Shown: positions 29,883-40,869 of the stretch, one piece after another
How positions within the stretch are numbered: the stretch's first letter is position 1
Layout of the letters: every line of letters starts with the position of its first letter
The notes under the pieces: model-generated
What the model was told of the DNA's origin: nothing
Database searches by the model: none
Seen by the model: only the letters and a program-made list of their open reading frames with translations
Position numbers and translations under genes: made by a program
Assembly: GCF_964204645.1 (NCBI RefSeq)
Contig: NC_134036.1
Span: 5,839,600 to 5,903,599, forward strand
DNA: 64,000 bases
Reading direction: 5' to 3'
DNA from: Tubulanus polymorphus
Lineage: Eukaryota > Nemertea > Palaeonemertea > Tubulaniformes > Tubulanidae

Positions 29883-30831
29883 TACGGCGGATTTTCATGC
29901 AGAAATATTCGCGTATTTCTCGCCCGAGTAAAAGATATATGTAGAAATTTACCGCGAAGATAGAAAAGCTCTCCGTTGCAAATGTGTGAAAATGTCGTCT
30001 AGAAAAGCTCTCCGTTGCGGCGAGATCGGCAACAACGCAGTCATCGTGGTCGGAAGTGTGAATATCGCAAACGCTAGTGAAACCGTTACGAGCATTATCG
30101 TCGTACGTTTCGATTTCGTAGTTTTCTGATCGGACGAAACCATTTTAGAACCTCTGAACGTTAACTGAATTATACTATAGCAGAATTCGACGTTAGAATC
30201 AAAGACAGAGGCAGTACGAAAACGTGGACGCCATACACCGCGAAGTAGGCTATTTGGTCAGATAATCTGAAGTAACATCCAAAAAACTGTTCGTCGAAAC
30301 GTACCGACAAGCCTGGCTTGAGAAATATAAACAGTATGTTTACTGCAGTTAGCGCCGATATGGTAAATCTAGCGAATCTCGGCGTACATATCAAACGAGA
30401 TTTGAACGAGAAGAGCACGACTGCCGCTCGTTCTAGAGATACGGCTACTACCAACGGCAAACTGTTGCTGGTTGCGAGTACCATGAAAAACTCATAAACC
30501 TGACAACCGACCACCGAATTCATCAAGGATATCGGGCCGCCTTCAACGCGCGAGATAGCGAACTGTGTAACACGGGCATCAGCGTACAACTGACGCAATA
30601 CGCGGAATCGCTGACGGACAAAACGGTCAGATAGTTAGCGTAAGATAAACGGCGGAATCTGCGGCTTATCATTATCAGGAAAGTGGCCGAATTCCCGAAC
30701 GCCCCGAACGCGAATACGGCGGGCAGGATGATCAAGGAAGCGATACGGTAGATTCCAGACCTGTTCACCACGGACATGATGTTGATGTAACTGTTGTAGG
30801 CCAGGCCAATCTGCATCGCAGTTGAATTCAT
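29883..30831 (-). pseudogene. GPCR pseudogene, inverted paralogue of the gene at 35557
   Basis: Aligns along its whole length with the intact 316-residue receptor at 35557-36507 (shared MNSTxMQIG start, SGIYR, FGAFGNSATFL, SLERAAVVLF, RLICTPRFARF, MVSSDQKTTKSKRTTIMLVT). It has at least three breaks: a frameshift after TM2 (near 30570), another after LTSNSAIV with two stops (near 30160), and a partial deletion of TM7 combined with an 18-bp tandem duplication (near 29985-30015) before the NFYIYLLLGREIREYF tail. It cannot make a seven-helix protein. Decay is recent, since the DNA is still easily aligned. Confidence 0.88.
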
Positions 30832-31195
30832 AATTCGGGATGATCAACTTAGAGAATGTCTTGTGTGTTTGAGAGCGTGCTGCCTGTCTGGGAGTGTTCT
30901 GACTATCTGAGAGTGTTCTGGAACTGACCGTTTCTTCTCTCGCGTGTTGGAAAGTAATTCATCTTCGAAGATTTCATCTCGGTTATCATTACCGCTTCGA
31001 GACTCATTTATTTCGTAGGAATTGTTGTTAATGGCAGATAGAAAATCAATTCTCAGAAATCTGACGACACGATTTAATATTCAGGTTTTATGAAAGTATA
31101 TCAGATATTGTGCAAAATAGCTAAAACTAAATTGAAAATAGATACGCACGTTGCATAATCATTCCTTGTAAATGGTGGAATATTTTATTGTGTCT

Positions 31196-31306
31196 AAAGC
31201 CGCGTTCACACGACAACTAGTTAGACCGGTCTAAATGGGTCCGTACCTGGTCCGGTCCAAATTTAGAACGGGCCAAATTTTGGTGAGCGTTCACGCGGCG
31301 TTTTGA
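31196..31306. mobile_element. possible ~110-bp MITE
   Basis: AAAGCCGCGTTCACACG faces GAGCGTTCACGCGGCGTTTT; the inverted match is imperfect. No ORF. Confidence 0.35.
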
Positions 31307-31819
31307 AACTAGGGTGATGTACGTTACGAAGATTTCAAACGTAAACGTGCAGTTTCTTTAGAAAATCGTTTCGAAAAGCAGCTTTCAAATTTAAGGTCTA
31401 AAGTGTTGTGGATTTGCGCAATCGATTTTGTCTTAATGGTCGGCAATTAGTTGAAGCATATTTGACGGGGGAGCGATAGCAGCGATGCAGAGGTGCTCTT
31501 AATCGTTTGTCGATCCGAATACAAGTGAATGTGCATCCATTATCACCCTTTTATTTCTCTCTCGCTCGCTCGATCGGACCGTGGCAAAAAAAAGCTGAAC
31601 AGTCATTACTAAGATCTGCGAGCGTTTTAGGAATATACACTGTGGCGTCGATACTTTCGCTAGTCTACCGCCTATATGTGGCATGTGACCAGTCGATATA
31701 CCACAAGTAACCAGATCGACCAACAGAGCGAGCCTTGTCAGACAGCCTTGTGAAATAGATAGAACTCGGAGGAAAACCGGTCGGTTATTCAACGGTTCTC
31801 TGTAAGTATTCGCGGTGGA

Positions 31820-32794
31820 ATGAGTCTGAACCGTACCTCGCGAGTGTTCCTCACTCGCACGTGGCAGAACGGCGTTTGGTACGCGTTCAATATCTACATC
31901 TATTTCTGGATGGTGACCGGTGTCGCCGGAAGCGCGCTGTCCGTAATCGTGCTGTTCCGCGTGCGTCGCGCTATAGACGCGTGCAGCTTTCAGTACCTGG
32001 TTCCGCTGGCTTTTTCCGATTCGATTTTCGTCGTGACTTTCTCGATGAAATCGCTGGAACGGATTCATATCGTGGCCGGTAATGTGCAAGGTAAATACAT
32101 GTTCTTCGTGATCAGCGATGTGGCCTGTAAGCTTGGTATGGTGCTCATCAATTTCGGTATAAAAACCTCCTCCTGGGTGCTGTTGTGTTTCGCTATCGAA
32201 CGCAGTGTAGCCGTGCTGGTGCCGTTACAAGTCGGTAGGCTGGTGACCCGGGCTCGACGCCGGTATTTGGTGTTGTCGATATTCGTCTATTTCACCATTA
32301 CCGAAGGTGCGATGAGTAACCAGTTTTACGTGAAGACATTGCACGGTCACGACGGAAGTATAACCCGAAATTGTCAGACATACATGCTCGCTAGCATTTC
32401 GACAAAAGTCAAGATCGTATATTCGTACGCGGTAACCATAATAATCCCGTTAAGCGGTTTTGCCGTATCCACCGCGCTGATCGCTGGTCAGTTTGCCAGA
32501 CGAGACGCCCGCTTCAAAAATACCTACACCTCCGAACAGGAACGCAGATGCGTGCGCAATCTGATTTGCATAGTCGTGGCGTATTTCCTGTTTAACATGC
32601 CGAATACGGCGTTCACGATTCTGCGCGGCACGTCAAGCGTGTTGTCGCGATTACCAGTGCATATGCTGCATTTTTCTATATTGTTAAGCGGCGTCCTGAT
32701 GATCACGAATAGCGGCGTGAACTTTTTCATTTACGTCGTCAATTTGAAATTGTTCCGCGACGAATTGACGCGTCTGATATTCGGGATTCGTTAA
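31820..32794 (+). CDS. intronless rhodopsin-like GPCR, 324 aa
   Basis: Plasma-membrane receptor, class A, ligand unknown; the closest style I recognise is the FMRFamide/neuropeptide-receptor-like group expanded in many invertebrates. An N-terminal NRTS site is followed by TM1 (FWMVTGVAGSALSVIVLF), TM2 (YLVPLAFSDSIFVVTFSM), TM3 with Cys at its head, ending FAIERSVAVLVPL (ER kept, Asp of DRY is Glu), TM4, a Cys-bearing loop 2 (TRNCQTY), TM5 (YAVTIIIPLSGFAVSTAL), TM6 (VRNLICIVVAYFLFNMP) and TM7 (NSGVNFFIYVVNLKLFRDEL, with NxxNFFIY for NPxxY). Single exon, complete, ATG in a clean context. Its twin at 39805 differs at about a dozen residues. The upstream ~250 bases are also related between the two, so the promoter was duplicated too. 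Confidence 0.92.
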   Translation: MSLNRTSRVFLTRTWQNGVWYAFNIYIYFWMVTGVAGSALSVIVLFRVRRAIDACSFQYLVPLAFSDSIFVVTFSMKSLERIHIVAGNVQGKYMFFVISDVACKLGMVLINFGIKTSSWVLLCFAIERSVAVLVPLQVGRLVTRARRRYLVLSIFVYFTITEGAMSNQFYVKTLHGHDGSITRNCQTYMLASISTKVKIVYSYAVTIIIPLSGFAVSTALIAGQFARRDARFKNTYTSEQERRCVRNLICIVVAYFLFNMPNTAFTILRGTSSVLSRLPVHMLHFSILLSGVLMITNSGVNFFIYVVNLKLFRDELTRLIFGIR

Positions 32795-32894
32795 CCAGTT
32801 GCGCAGTCGATGATTTTTGATCTGAGTCAAAATCTTGGTTATATAAGACGCCAGTCAAACGAAAATCATGTAGAAATTTTATTTTCCGTCTCGC

Positions 32895-34055
32895 AGGCGA
32901 TGTAATCGAGATTGTCGATCGCTTCAAGTATTTAGGAGTAATTTTTAACTATACCGGAAGCTTCGTTAAATGCCGAAAAGCGTTATCTGACAGTGCAACA
33001 AAAGCGCTATTTCACGTATTGAGAAAAATCCAAGAATTAAGCCTAAACATTGATGTGAGCCTCCAGCTCTTTGATACGTTAGTTAAACCTATTCTGACAT
33101 ATGGCTGTGAAATCTGGGGTAACGAAAATATTAAAATCATCGAAAAGGTACATCTTACTTTCTGTGAATACATTCTAAAACTAAATCGCAGCGCCCCAAG
33201 CGTGATGGTCTACGGCGAATTAGGGAGGCCCCCTCTAGAAGTAGAAATTAAGGCACGTATGGTTAAATTTCGGGCAGGTCTGGTGATGAAGAATGGATCC
33301 ACTTTTTCTAGTAGAATGTACAACGCAATTTACCGAGCATATCTGGATGAAGGAACCCTTTCCAAATATTCTGGAGGAATGTGGAATGGCAAACATCTGG
33401 CAGAACCAACAAGCTCAACCCTTCGTTATAAATATAGACTTTATCTTTCACTCTGTCAAGCATAGATTAACTGACCAATATATACAAAAATGGCGCGCAG
33501 AATGCGCCAACTCCCCTAAAGCTGTCACATACTGCCGCATTAAAACAAACTTTGAACCGGAATGGTATTTATTAAATTTACAGGCTAACCATAGAATTAC
33601 TTTATGTCGTTTCCGTTGCAGCAACCATAGCTTACCGATTGAGATAGGGCGCCGTCATCGTATTGCTCGAGAAGATAGACTATGATGTATGAAGTGTAAC
33701 ACCCAAACCCTGGGGATGAAAGACATGCCATTTTAGAATGCCCTGTATATGCGAATGAAAGAGCGCGCCTTTTCTCGCGTTACTATTGGGGGGTACCAAC
33801 AATAGAAAACCTGGGGGAACTTTTCAATACGCACAAGCTGGCGGTAAAACTAAGTAACTTTTGTAAATAAGTTTGGGGTGCGTAAACGAGGCCCCGTAAT
33901 ATTTATCCAGCATACATGTATATGTGTCTCTTTACGTAAACTTGTCAACGATTTGCTTCGCTGTACAATGCCATCCACTGTTAAAATGAAATGTGTGAAT
34001 GTTCTGTGCAAAACATGTTTTTGTGGAACAATAAAAATGAAATGAAATGAACAGC
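32895..34055 (+). mobile_element. 5'-truncated non-LTR retrotransposon (LINE)
   Basis: Reading from about 32898: the end of a reverse transcriptase (RFKYLGVIFNYTGSF, then KPILTYGCEIWGNENIKIIE, typical of the thumb region of LINE RTs), the following helical domain, and after a frame change near 33440 a C-terminal C..C....GDEKH..LECP zinc-knuckle-like stretch (about 33690-33740). The 3' end finishes in ATGAAATGAAATGAA repeats. Most of the element, including the endonuclease and RT core, is missing. At least one frameshift and a stop make it dead. It begins ~100 bases after the GPCR at 31820. The clade is uncertain. Confidence 0.8.
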
Positions 34056-35130
34056 TAAGCGAAATCGTATTTTTTTCTAAAGCTATTATTTAACAACTTA
34101 AGACCCGTCTAAGCTCGTTTTAGTTCTAGCGTCAGTCTTAAAATACTTAATATTTTGTTCTTTATATTGGTTTTCTGTTTTGACCTAAAATTTACCATTT
34201 TTTAGCTTTAAGTCGCGACTTCGCTGTGGCTGGACCCTCGTAATATCCGTCTTGTATATCTGAATTGAAACAGGTATCGAACTAGGTCAATCTGTCAGCT
34301 GGTCAGATGTGTCACTTTGTCCAATTCGCTTTAGACTGAACCTTAAAACAGATATTTAAAAAAATAAATAACATTCATCAATTCCCAGCAATGTCTCCTG
34401 ATGCCTTCTGAAATATTTGTATGTATTTCGAAAATAGGTCACGTACCCCATATTTTCAAATAACAATTCAAATTCCTTTATTGATCATTAACGTTACAGA
34501 ATATCGTCGGTAAAGGAATTACCATAAAGTAACACACGCGAGACAAATATACAAGGTGTATTACAATGAAACGAGAGGAAGTTGGAATACGAGCATAACG
34601 ACGATAAATAGGAGATGAGAATTCAGCTTTATACATCTGAAACTGAACCTTTTAACGTAATGACGGGTGTGTTGATACAACGTGAGATTGAAAGGCAGAC
34701 TCGAACGCATACATATCAAGATTGGTTGAGATGAGTTTACTAAACATAGTTAGAAGGGGCCCCCGTACAGTAGGTCATGAAAGACGCTAGTGACGCACGG
34801 CCATTTCTTAATGCATTCAACAACAAATCTACAAACAGAAAAAAGAAATATATAAAACCACTCGTGTGACAGCCGGCTTCTGTGAGTAAGTTTGAAACGA
34901 TTCTTATTTCATATACTTCATCCAGATTCCTGTTGTCCGACTAACTTGGCTGGTAATAATACTATTATACTATTATTTACTTGGATTACTATTTTCGAAT
35001 GTGCATACGATGATACGGCTATTACTAATTTTCCATTGAATGTTCTAACTGAAATGATATCAATTCACAGAGAATCGCATTTTCTTTTCATCAGAAATAG
35101 ACAAATTCTCGAACGGATCAACTAGATTGT
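34056..35130. other. spacer, no gene seen
   Basis: AT-rich spacer between the LINE and the next receptor. The open frame 34892-35125 (+) has no motif. Confidence 0.4.
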
Positions 35131-35136
35131 GTACAA

Positions 35137-35212
35137 GCGATGGTGTAATGGGCTCGAACTCGGGACCTCCGGTATCTGGGATATTTTGCCCGATGCATTG
35201 GGCCACGGATTA
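35137..35212 (-). repeat. tRNA-derived SINE head or tRNA pseudogene
   Basis: On the - strand: GTGGCCCAATGCATCGGGC resembles an A box and D arm, followed by CCGGAGGTCCCGAGTTCGAG, which resembles the variable region and T arm with a B box. The anticodon stem does not pair properly, so it is not a working tRNA. Confidence 0.5.
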
Positions 35213-35556
35213 GGCGCCATTGTTTTGCTCACAGGTAGCATATAGCATATTTTGCTTTATCATTTTGAACTCGGCGAAAACGATTCGATGCATCCACAAG
35301 TATTTCACAACCCGTTCAGATAATTTAATAGAAAATATTTCACCAGTAACGGTGAATTTTTTCTGAGCCGATGTTTTATCCAATTTAGTTACATTCGAAT
35401 AATCAGTACATTTCGCAAAATGTGAGTGAATGCGTCAGATTCCTGAGAGATGCGAACAATGAATTGCGAGTTTCCATAAATATGACATTATTACTTTAAG
35501 GTGTCGGTCTATTGATACCGCCAGTCCGCACCGCCAAGAGTTAACTGTCGTGAATC

Positions 35557-36507
35557 ATGAATTCTACTCAAATGCAAATCGGTCGAACTTATAACGGTTA
35601 CATTCTTCTCATGTCCGTCGTTAACAAGTCTGGAATCTACCGTACGGCGTCTTTCGTCATTCTGCCTATCGTGTTCCTGCTAGGAGCATTCGGAAATTCA
35701 GCTACTTTCCTGATGATGATAAGTCGCAGATTTCGTGGTTTATCTTACGCAAACTATCTGATCGTTTTGTCGATCACCGATTCCATGTATTGCATCAATT
35801 ATGCGTTGATGCCGGTTTTACAGTTTGTTCTGTTGCACGTTAAAGATGGTCCTTTATTCATCATGAATTCACAGATCAGCTGTCAAATCTATGAATTCGT
35901 AACGGTACTTAGTGTTAGTAATAGTTCATGGTTAGTAGTAGCTTTATCTCTAGAACGCGCGGCAGTTGTTCTCTTCCCGTTCACATCTCGTTTGATATGT
36001 ACACCGAGATTCGCTAGATTTGCTATATTGATAATTACCGCAGTGAACGTACTGATTCTATATCTTCTACCAACATCGTCGATATATTTTTCCGATAAGT
36101 TTTTCGGATGCTACCATTCATTATTTGACCAAATAACACTCTTCACTGGTATTGTCATCCACGTCAATCTATTACCTTTAACTTTGATTATAACATCAAA
36201 TTCTGTAATAATAGCTCAGTTGTTCAGAGGTTCAAAAATGGTTTCGTCCGATCAGAAAACTACAAAATCGAAACGTACGACGATAATGCTCGTAACAGTT
36301 TCACTAGCGTTTGCAATATTTACACTTCCAACCACTATCACTACATTTTTACCAATCCCTACGGGACAGAGAGATTTTCTATATGATATCTTCAACCAAT
36401 GGCAGGCTTGTAATTACGCAGTGAACTTCTACATATATCTTTTACTGGGGCGAGAAATTCGCGAATATTTCTGTACGAAAATCCGTTGTCGAAATTCGGT
36501 CAAATAA
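35557..36507 (+). CDS. intronless rhodopsin-like GPCR, 316 aa
   Basis: Second receptor subfamily of the cluster. N-terminal NST site; TM1 (FVILPIVFLLGAFGNSATFL, with the conserved GN), TM2 (YANYLIVLSITDSMYCI, with the TM2 Asp), TM3 starting at a Cys (SCQIYEF) and ending ALSLERAAVVLFPF (ER for DRY), TM4, loop 2 with Cys (FFGCYHSL), TM5 (VNLLPLTLIITSNSVIIAQL), a basic loop 3 with KSKRTTIMLV, TM6 (VSLAFAIFTLPTTITTF) and TM7 (YAVNFYIYLLLGREIREYF). Complete single exon. Ligand unknown; FMRFamide-receptor-like by overall form. A decayed inverted copy lies at 29883-30831. Confidence 0.92.
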   Translation: MNSTQMQIGRTYNGYILLMSVVNKSGIYRTASFVILPIVFLLGAFGNSATFLMMISRRFRGLSYANYLIVLSITDSMYCINYALMPVLQFVLLHVKDGPLFIMNSQISCQIYEFVTVLSVSNSSWLVVALSLERAAVVLFPFTSRLICTPRFARFAILIITAVNVLILYLLPTSSIYFSDKFFGCYHSLFDQITLFTGIVIHVNLLPLTLIITSNSVIIAQLFRGSKMVSSDQKTTKSKRTTIMLVTVSLAFAIFTLPTTITTFLPIPTGQRDFLYDIFNQWQACNYAVNFYIYLLLGREIREYFCTKIRCRNSVK

Positions 36508-36604
36508 TCATTGGACCTCGAGTTTCCTCCACTTGACTGATGACAGCTGATTGCAGTTCAGTAAATTAATTCATGTTGTAAAAATCCGGCTAAACTAAAG
36601 ATTG

Positions 36605-36800
36605 AAATATATCAATCTGATTTGCATAGTCCTGTTCAACATGCCCGATAGGGTTCATCATCCTCCGCACGGCATGTCGAGCATGCTATCGGGATTGCAT
36701 CCGTTGTATATTTCCATATCGATCAGCCGAGTTATGATGAACTTAAATAGTGGCATCAACTTTGTTATTGACGCGTCTTCGGGATTCGGTAACTATCACC
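36605..36800 (+). pseudogene. relic of the 3' end of a 31820/39805-type GPCR
   Basis: NLICIVLFNMPD, then GMSSMLSGLHPLYIS, MMNLNSGINFVID and SSGFG line up with TM6-TM7 of the genes at 31820 and 39805 with small deletions. Only this last fifth remains, just downstream of an unrelated-subfamily receptor. Confidence 0.7.
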
Positions 36801-37370
36801 AGTTACTAGCTGGTGGCCCACTTGTACAGGCTATGTTTCGAGACCATGTTGATTACGCGTGAAGCCAATCTAACAACATAAAATCAGTCAAATCGAAGTT
36901 CGTTTACGGGCATTTACAACTTTAGATCAGTCTTTTCAATTATTTTTGCCAACGTCAGTCTCGCTACTTGAATACTTTGGTTTTAAATGGCCAAAGAGCG
37001 TGGCGACTAACCTGGGAATTTTGGTTGTAAAAGATAATATTCTGCAAAAGGTCAGGGGCTTTCGTTGACATCGCCAGATCGCGCGTAAAATAAACAGTTT
37101 TCGTCTATGTGGTATGCATTTGATTGTGCTAATGGAATTGATTCTTAGCAGACCAAATCAGGGAAAATAATGTGCATGTCAGGGAACAGTCAGGGGAAAA
37201 GGAAGTTAGTGGCCGCTAGGCCAAAGATTTCGAACTCAATTCCGTTTTAGATGAAAGTGCTGAAGTTGCCTCAACAACTGTGCACATTCTTCAGGTATCT
37301 CCTGATTGGAACTGGTGTCTATAAAGTGAATATTGTCAAACGACGCGTTAACACGGCAATAGTGAAAGGA

Positions 37371-37500
37371 TGTATTTACACCGCGGATGAGGTTTAAACC
37401 CCGCCTTCTCAGTGGTGGTTGTCGGGTCCGATCCGTTGAGGGCGAGGAACTCAGCGCCAACCGATACATTTTCTACGACCATCATTTCAGTCGTCGCAAT
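37371..37500 (-). pseudogene. relic of the 5' end of a 58569/61194-type GPCR
   Basis: On the - strand NVSVGAEFLALNGSD, TTTTEKAGFKPHPRCKYI matches the N terminus of the receptors at 58569 and 61194, then homology ends before TM1. Upstream sequence is homologous as well (next entry). Confidence 0.75.
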
Positions 37501-38095
37501 GAAGCACAGTCACTGGTCGTTAATAGAGAAACTATCGGTTTATAATTCCATGTCTATTATTCTGCAGTATCGCAGTTACTAAGAATTGCGTTGAAGCCGA
37601 GGGGTAAGAAGTTGATGAAATGCTACAGTGCTTGAGTTGACGCCCGACACCGAAGATAAAAAACCTGCAATTTCAATGCAGCGAACTTCTAACCAACCAT
37701 CAATTCCGGAAAGATGGAAATAGCTAGATCCGAATCGACAGTGCTGAAAAACCTATGCGCATATAACTTACTGTTGAATAGATGATATATGTAAGATATG
37801 TGCACAAAATAGATTTCAACAACCGATTGCTTCTTCGTATGTTTTCTGCCCCCACCCGGTTTGACTTTTAGGTGTCCCAACTAAACCGAGTTAGATACTA
37901 AATGTTCTCTTGCTTTCTTATCTAACTAAGAGACAGAGTCTAACGTATTTTTCAAACTAATACTCAGTATTTTGACATCAACTCGGGATAGAATTTGACC
38001 CGACTCAGAGTGTATTGTATTTCACAACCTCGACATCACCTCGCGGGTAGAATTCTTCCTCATCTTTACCACAGTAAAATACAGAGTCTACGGTA
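37500..38095 (-). repeat. duplicated 5' flank of a 58569-type GPCR
   Basis: GAGTTGACGCCCGACA, AACCTGCAATTTCA, GCAGCGAACTTCTA, GAATCGACAGTG, ATGCGCATATA and TTTTCTGCC run in the same order as in 59700-60180, and both segments end in 92-bp satellite units in reverse orientation (37915-38095 here, 60188-60350 there). A segmental duplication whose coding part has mostly been lost. Confidence 0.75.
37915..38095 (-). repeat. 92-bp satellite, ~2 units, reverse orientation
   Basis: AAGAGACAGAGTCTAACGTA, ACTCAGTATTTTGACATCAA, CTCGGGATAGAATTT and so on: the family consensus read from the other strand, diverged. Confidence 0.75.
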
Positions 38096-38099
38096 TTTG

Positions 38100-39520
38100 A
38101 AAATATTAAAGGGGAACTGCAGCGACAAAACTATGATTGGCCCATTAATTTCTACTCGTGTTGTAAGACACGAATGTCAACTTAACAGCATCTGGAGTCT
38201 GATCATATACTATAAGCAAGCATATTTATTGAAAAACTCTGAGAATCCTAATCATGACTTTTGCCATATCAAATGCAGGCCCGTACCCAGGGGGGATGCG
38301 TTGGGTGCGAACTATTATATAGATTATAGACTGTCAATTCGCCAGTCTCCATAAACGAAGGATGATAATCCAGTATACATTGTTGGATTAGTAGACCTTA
38401 TATTAAATACTTATTCTGAATATGTTTTGAGGATAATTGCAATTTTTCATTGATATTTTTTATATGAAATCTTCAAATTTGGCCGAAAATGCATCTAGAA
38501 CGTTTCTATTTTCAAAATTTTCCCGAACCCCCTGAAGGAGCTTGGCGGAAGGAGTTTCACCCTCTCTAAATTCGCACCCACCCAAAAGAGAGGTAACGTA
38601 CGGGCCTGAAATGGTTGTAATGTATAGTTAAACGTATTTCAAATATAAGCTTTTTCCCAAATTCACAATACCATACGCCGTGCAATGCAGTTCGGATCTC
38701 TTTGCCTTAAAGGACACCGCGGCAAACGGGATTTAAACAAATCCCTTTCCACGACTGGAAAATAAAACCACCTGTGAGCAAAATATCTTGCGCGTAGGAG
38801 ATGTTTGAGGGTTCGGTATTTAAACCTTAATTTCTCGAGGCGAATGGTAATTATTTTCGAGGCACATCGACCGGCAAGTTTGCGTCGATTTAAACCTCGG
38901 TAACCCCTAAATTTTGCAATCCTGGTAATTTTAATTCCGACAGTGTCGTGCTAATTCAGATCTATTGCGATTTTCTACTTTGCCAGATATACTCAAAACC
39001 ACTTTTTAAACGCAGCCTGGCCTAAGACATCAGACATTTGTAAAGCCGAAGGCTATTGATCAAAAGTCTCACGAAAGATGTTTACCTATTTTGTCAGGTA
39101 GATCTAACGTTGGTAGCCATCTTCTCAGATGTTCTAAAAAAGCTTCTAACAATCTTCATCTTCGAAATGACCCCCATCACAACAGAAGACATCTAATACG
39201 ATGTCATTATTCAACTTGTACGACGTCATAGGGGGATTCCGAAGGCGGCCATCATTTATGATTGATTCTTAGTTTAAGGAGCAAAACGCACTATTATCAG
39301 AAGAACAACAACAATGGCTTTGTTGGCAATGACTATTCATTGCTGGTATGTATACTTTCTCTGATGATGTGCGCCTAGAAGGTTCCATGCGCATAAATAT
39401 TTTGAAATGTCAGCTTATTTTTTTTCAAAGAGTAGCTTTCAAGTGTGCGTTTAAAATCCTTACGAACGGTGTCATACATTCATCTAATGGTCTACTACGA
39501 GTGGAAACGCATTAACAGCT
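38100..39520. other. spacer, no gene seen
   Basis: No motif-bearing frame. A GCCCGTACCCAGGGGG word near 38280 and its inverse (CGTACGGGCCTGAAATGG, about 38597) suggest the ends of a ~330-bp decayed element. Confidence 0.35.
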
Positions 39521-39804
39521 TCTAGTTAGTAGTCTTCTTATTTGTTCGTTTGAAATACGATTCGAACAAAGCGCATCCATTATCGCTGGGGGAGACAGCC
39601 GCTGTTCTCCAGGAATGTCGATCGCGCGGATAAGAAATTGAAGCGACGATTACTAAGATCTGCCGGAATAACGGTGTGTCGCGTCGACAGCAGCGGGTTT
39701 CGTGTGACCAGTCTACCGACCTAGCGACCGCTGGGGACCAGAGTGAGCCGTGACGAAATAGACGTAGCGAGCCAACGAGTGACGAGGCTCTTATTTCCGG
39801 CGGG

Positions 39805-40779
39805 ATGAGTCTGAACCGTACCTCACGAATGTTCATCACTCGCACGTGGCAGAACGGAGTTTGGTACGCGTTCAATATCTACATCTATTTCTGGATGGTG
39901 ACCGGTGTCGCCGGAAGCGCGCTGTCCGTAATCGTGCTGTTCCGCGTGCGTCGCGCTATAGACGCGTGCAGCTTTCAGTACCTGGTTCCGCTGGCTTTTT
40001 CCGATTCGATTTTCGTCGTGACTTTCTCGATGAAATCGCTGGAACGGATTCATATCGTGGCCAGTAATGTGCAAGGCAAATACATGATCTTCGCGATTAG
40101 CGATGTCTCCTGTAAGCTTGGTATGGTGCTCATCAATTTCGGTATAAAAACCTCCTCCTGGGTGCTGCTATGTTTCGCCATCGAGCGCAGTGTAGCCGTG
40201 TTGGCTCCGTTACAAGTCGGGAGGCTGGTGACCCGGGCTCGACGCCGGTATTTGGTGTTGTCGATATTCGTCTATTTCACCATTACCGAGGGCGCGATGA
40301 GCGGCCAGTTTTACGTGAAAACCTTGCACGGTCACGACGGCAGTATAACACGGAATTGTCAGACATACATGCTCGCAAGCATTTTGACAAAAGTCAAGAT
40401 CGTATATTCGTACGCGGTAACCATAATAATCCCGTTAAGCGGTTTTGCCGTATCCACCGCGCTGATCGCTGGTCAGTTCGCCAGACGAGACGCCCGCTTC
40501 AAAAATACCTACACCTCCGAACAGGAACGCAGATGCGTGCGCAATCTGATTTGCATAGTCGTGGCGTATTTCCTGTTTAACATGCCGAATACGGCGTTCA
40601 CGATTCTGCGCGGCACGTCAAGCGTGTTGTCGCGATTACCAGTGCATATGCTGCATTTTTATATATTGTCAAGCGGCGTCCTGATGATCACGAATAGTGG
40701 CGTGAACTTTTTCATTTACGTCGTCAATTTGAAATTGTTCCGCGACGAATTGACGCGTCTGATGTTCGGGATTCGTTAA
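39805..40779 (+). CDS. intronless rhodopsin-like GPCR, 324 aa, twin of 31820
   Basis: Same length and nearly the same protein as the gene at 31820; I count 12 differing residues, mostly conservative, several in the TM2-TM3 loop (VASNVQGKYMIFAISDVSCK here). It keeps the ER motif (FAIERSVAVLAPL), the loop-2 Cys and the NSGVNFFIY TM7 motif. Complete, single exon. The upstream region shares short blocks (GCGCATCCATTATC, TTACTAAGATCTGC) with the twin, and about 60 bases of 3' flank are alignable. A recent tandem duplication or gene conversion. Confidence 0.92.
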   Translation: MSLNRTSRMFITRTWQNGVWYAFNIYIYFWMVTGVAGSALSVIVLFRVRRAIDACSFQYLVPLAFSDSIFVVTFSMKSLERIHIVASNVQGKYMIFAISDVSCKLGMVLINFGIKTSSWVLLCFAIERSVAVLAPLQVGRLVTRARRRYLVLSIFVYFTITEGAMSGQFYVKTLHGHDGSITRNCQTYMLASILTKVKIVYSYAVTIIIPLSGFAVSTALIAGQFARRDARFKNTYTSEQERRCVRNLICIVVAYFLFNMPNTAFTILRGTSSVLSRLPVHMLHFYILSSGVLMITNSGVNFFIYVVNLKLFRDELTRLMFGIR

Positions 40780-40869
40780 CCAATAGCGCAATTGGTGATT
40801 TGATCTGAATCAAAATGTTGTTTATGTAAGAAGTCAGTCTAACAGCTCGGTTAAATGGTATTTTGTTTC

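Noticed and set aside
31499-32089. 196-residue open frame opposite the GPCR at 31820
   Set aside because: It is the antisense shadow of a GC-third-position coding exon. The twin at 39805 shows the same shadow with the same frame, and it has no domain.
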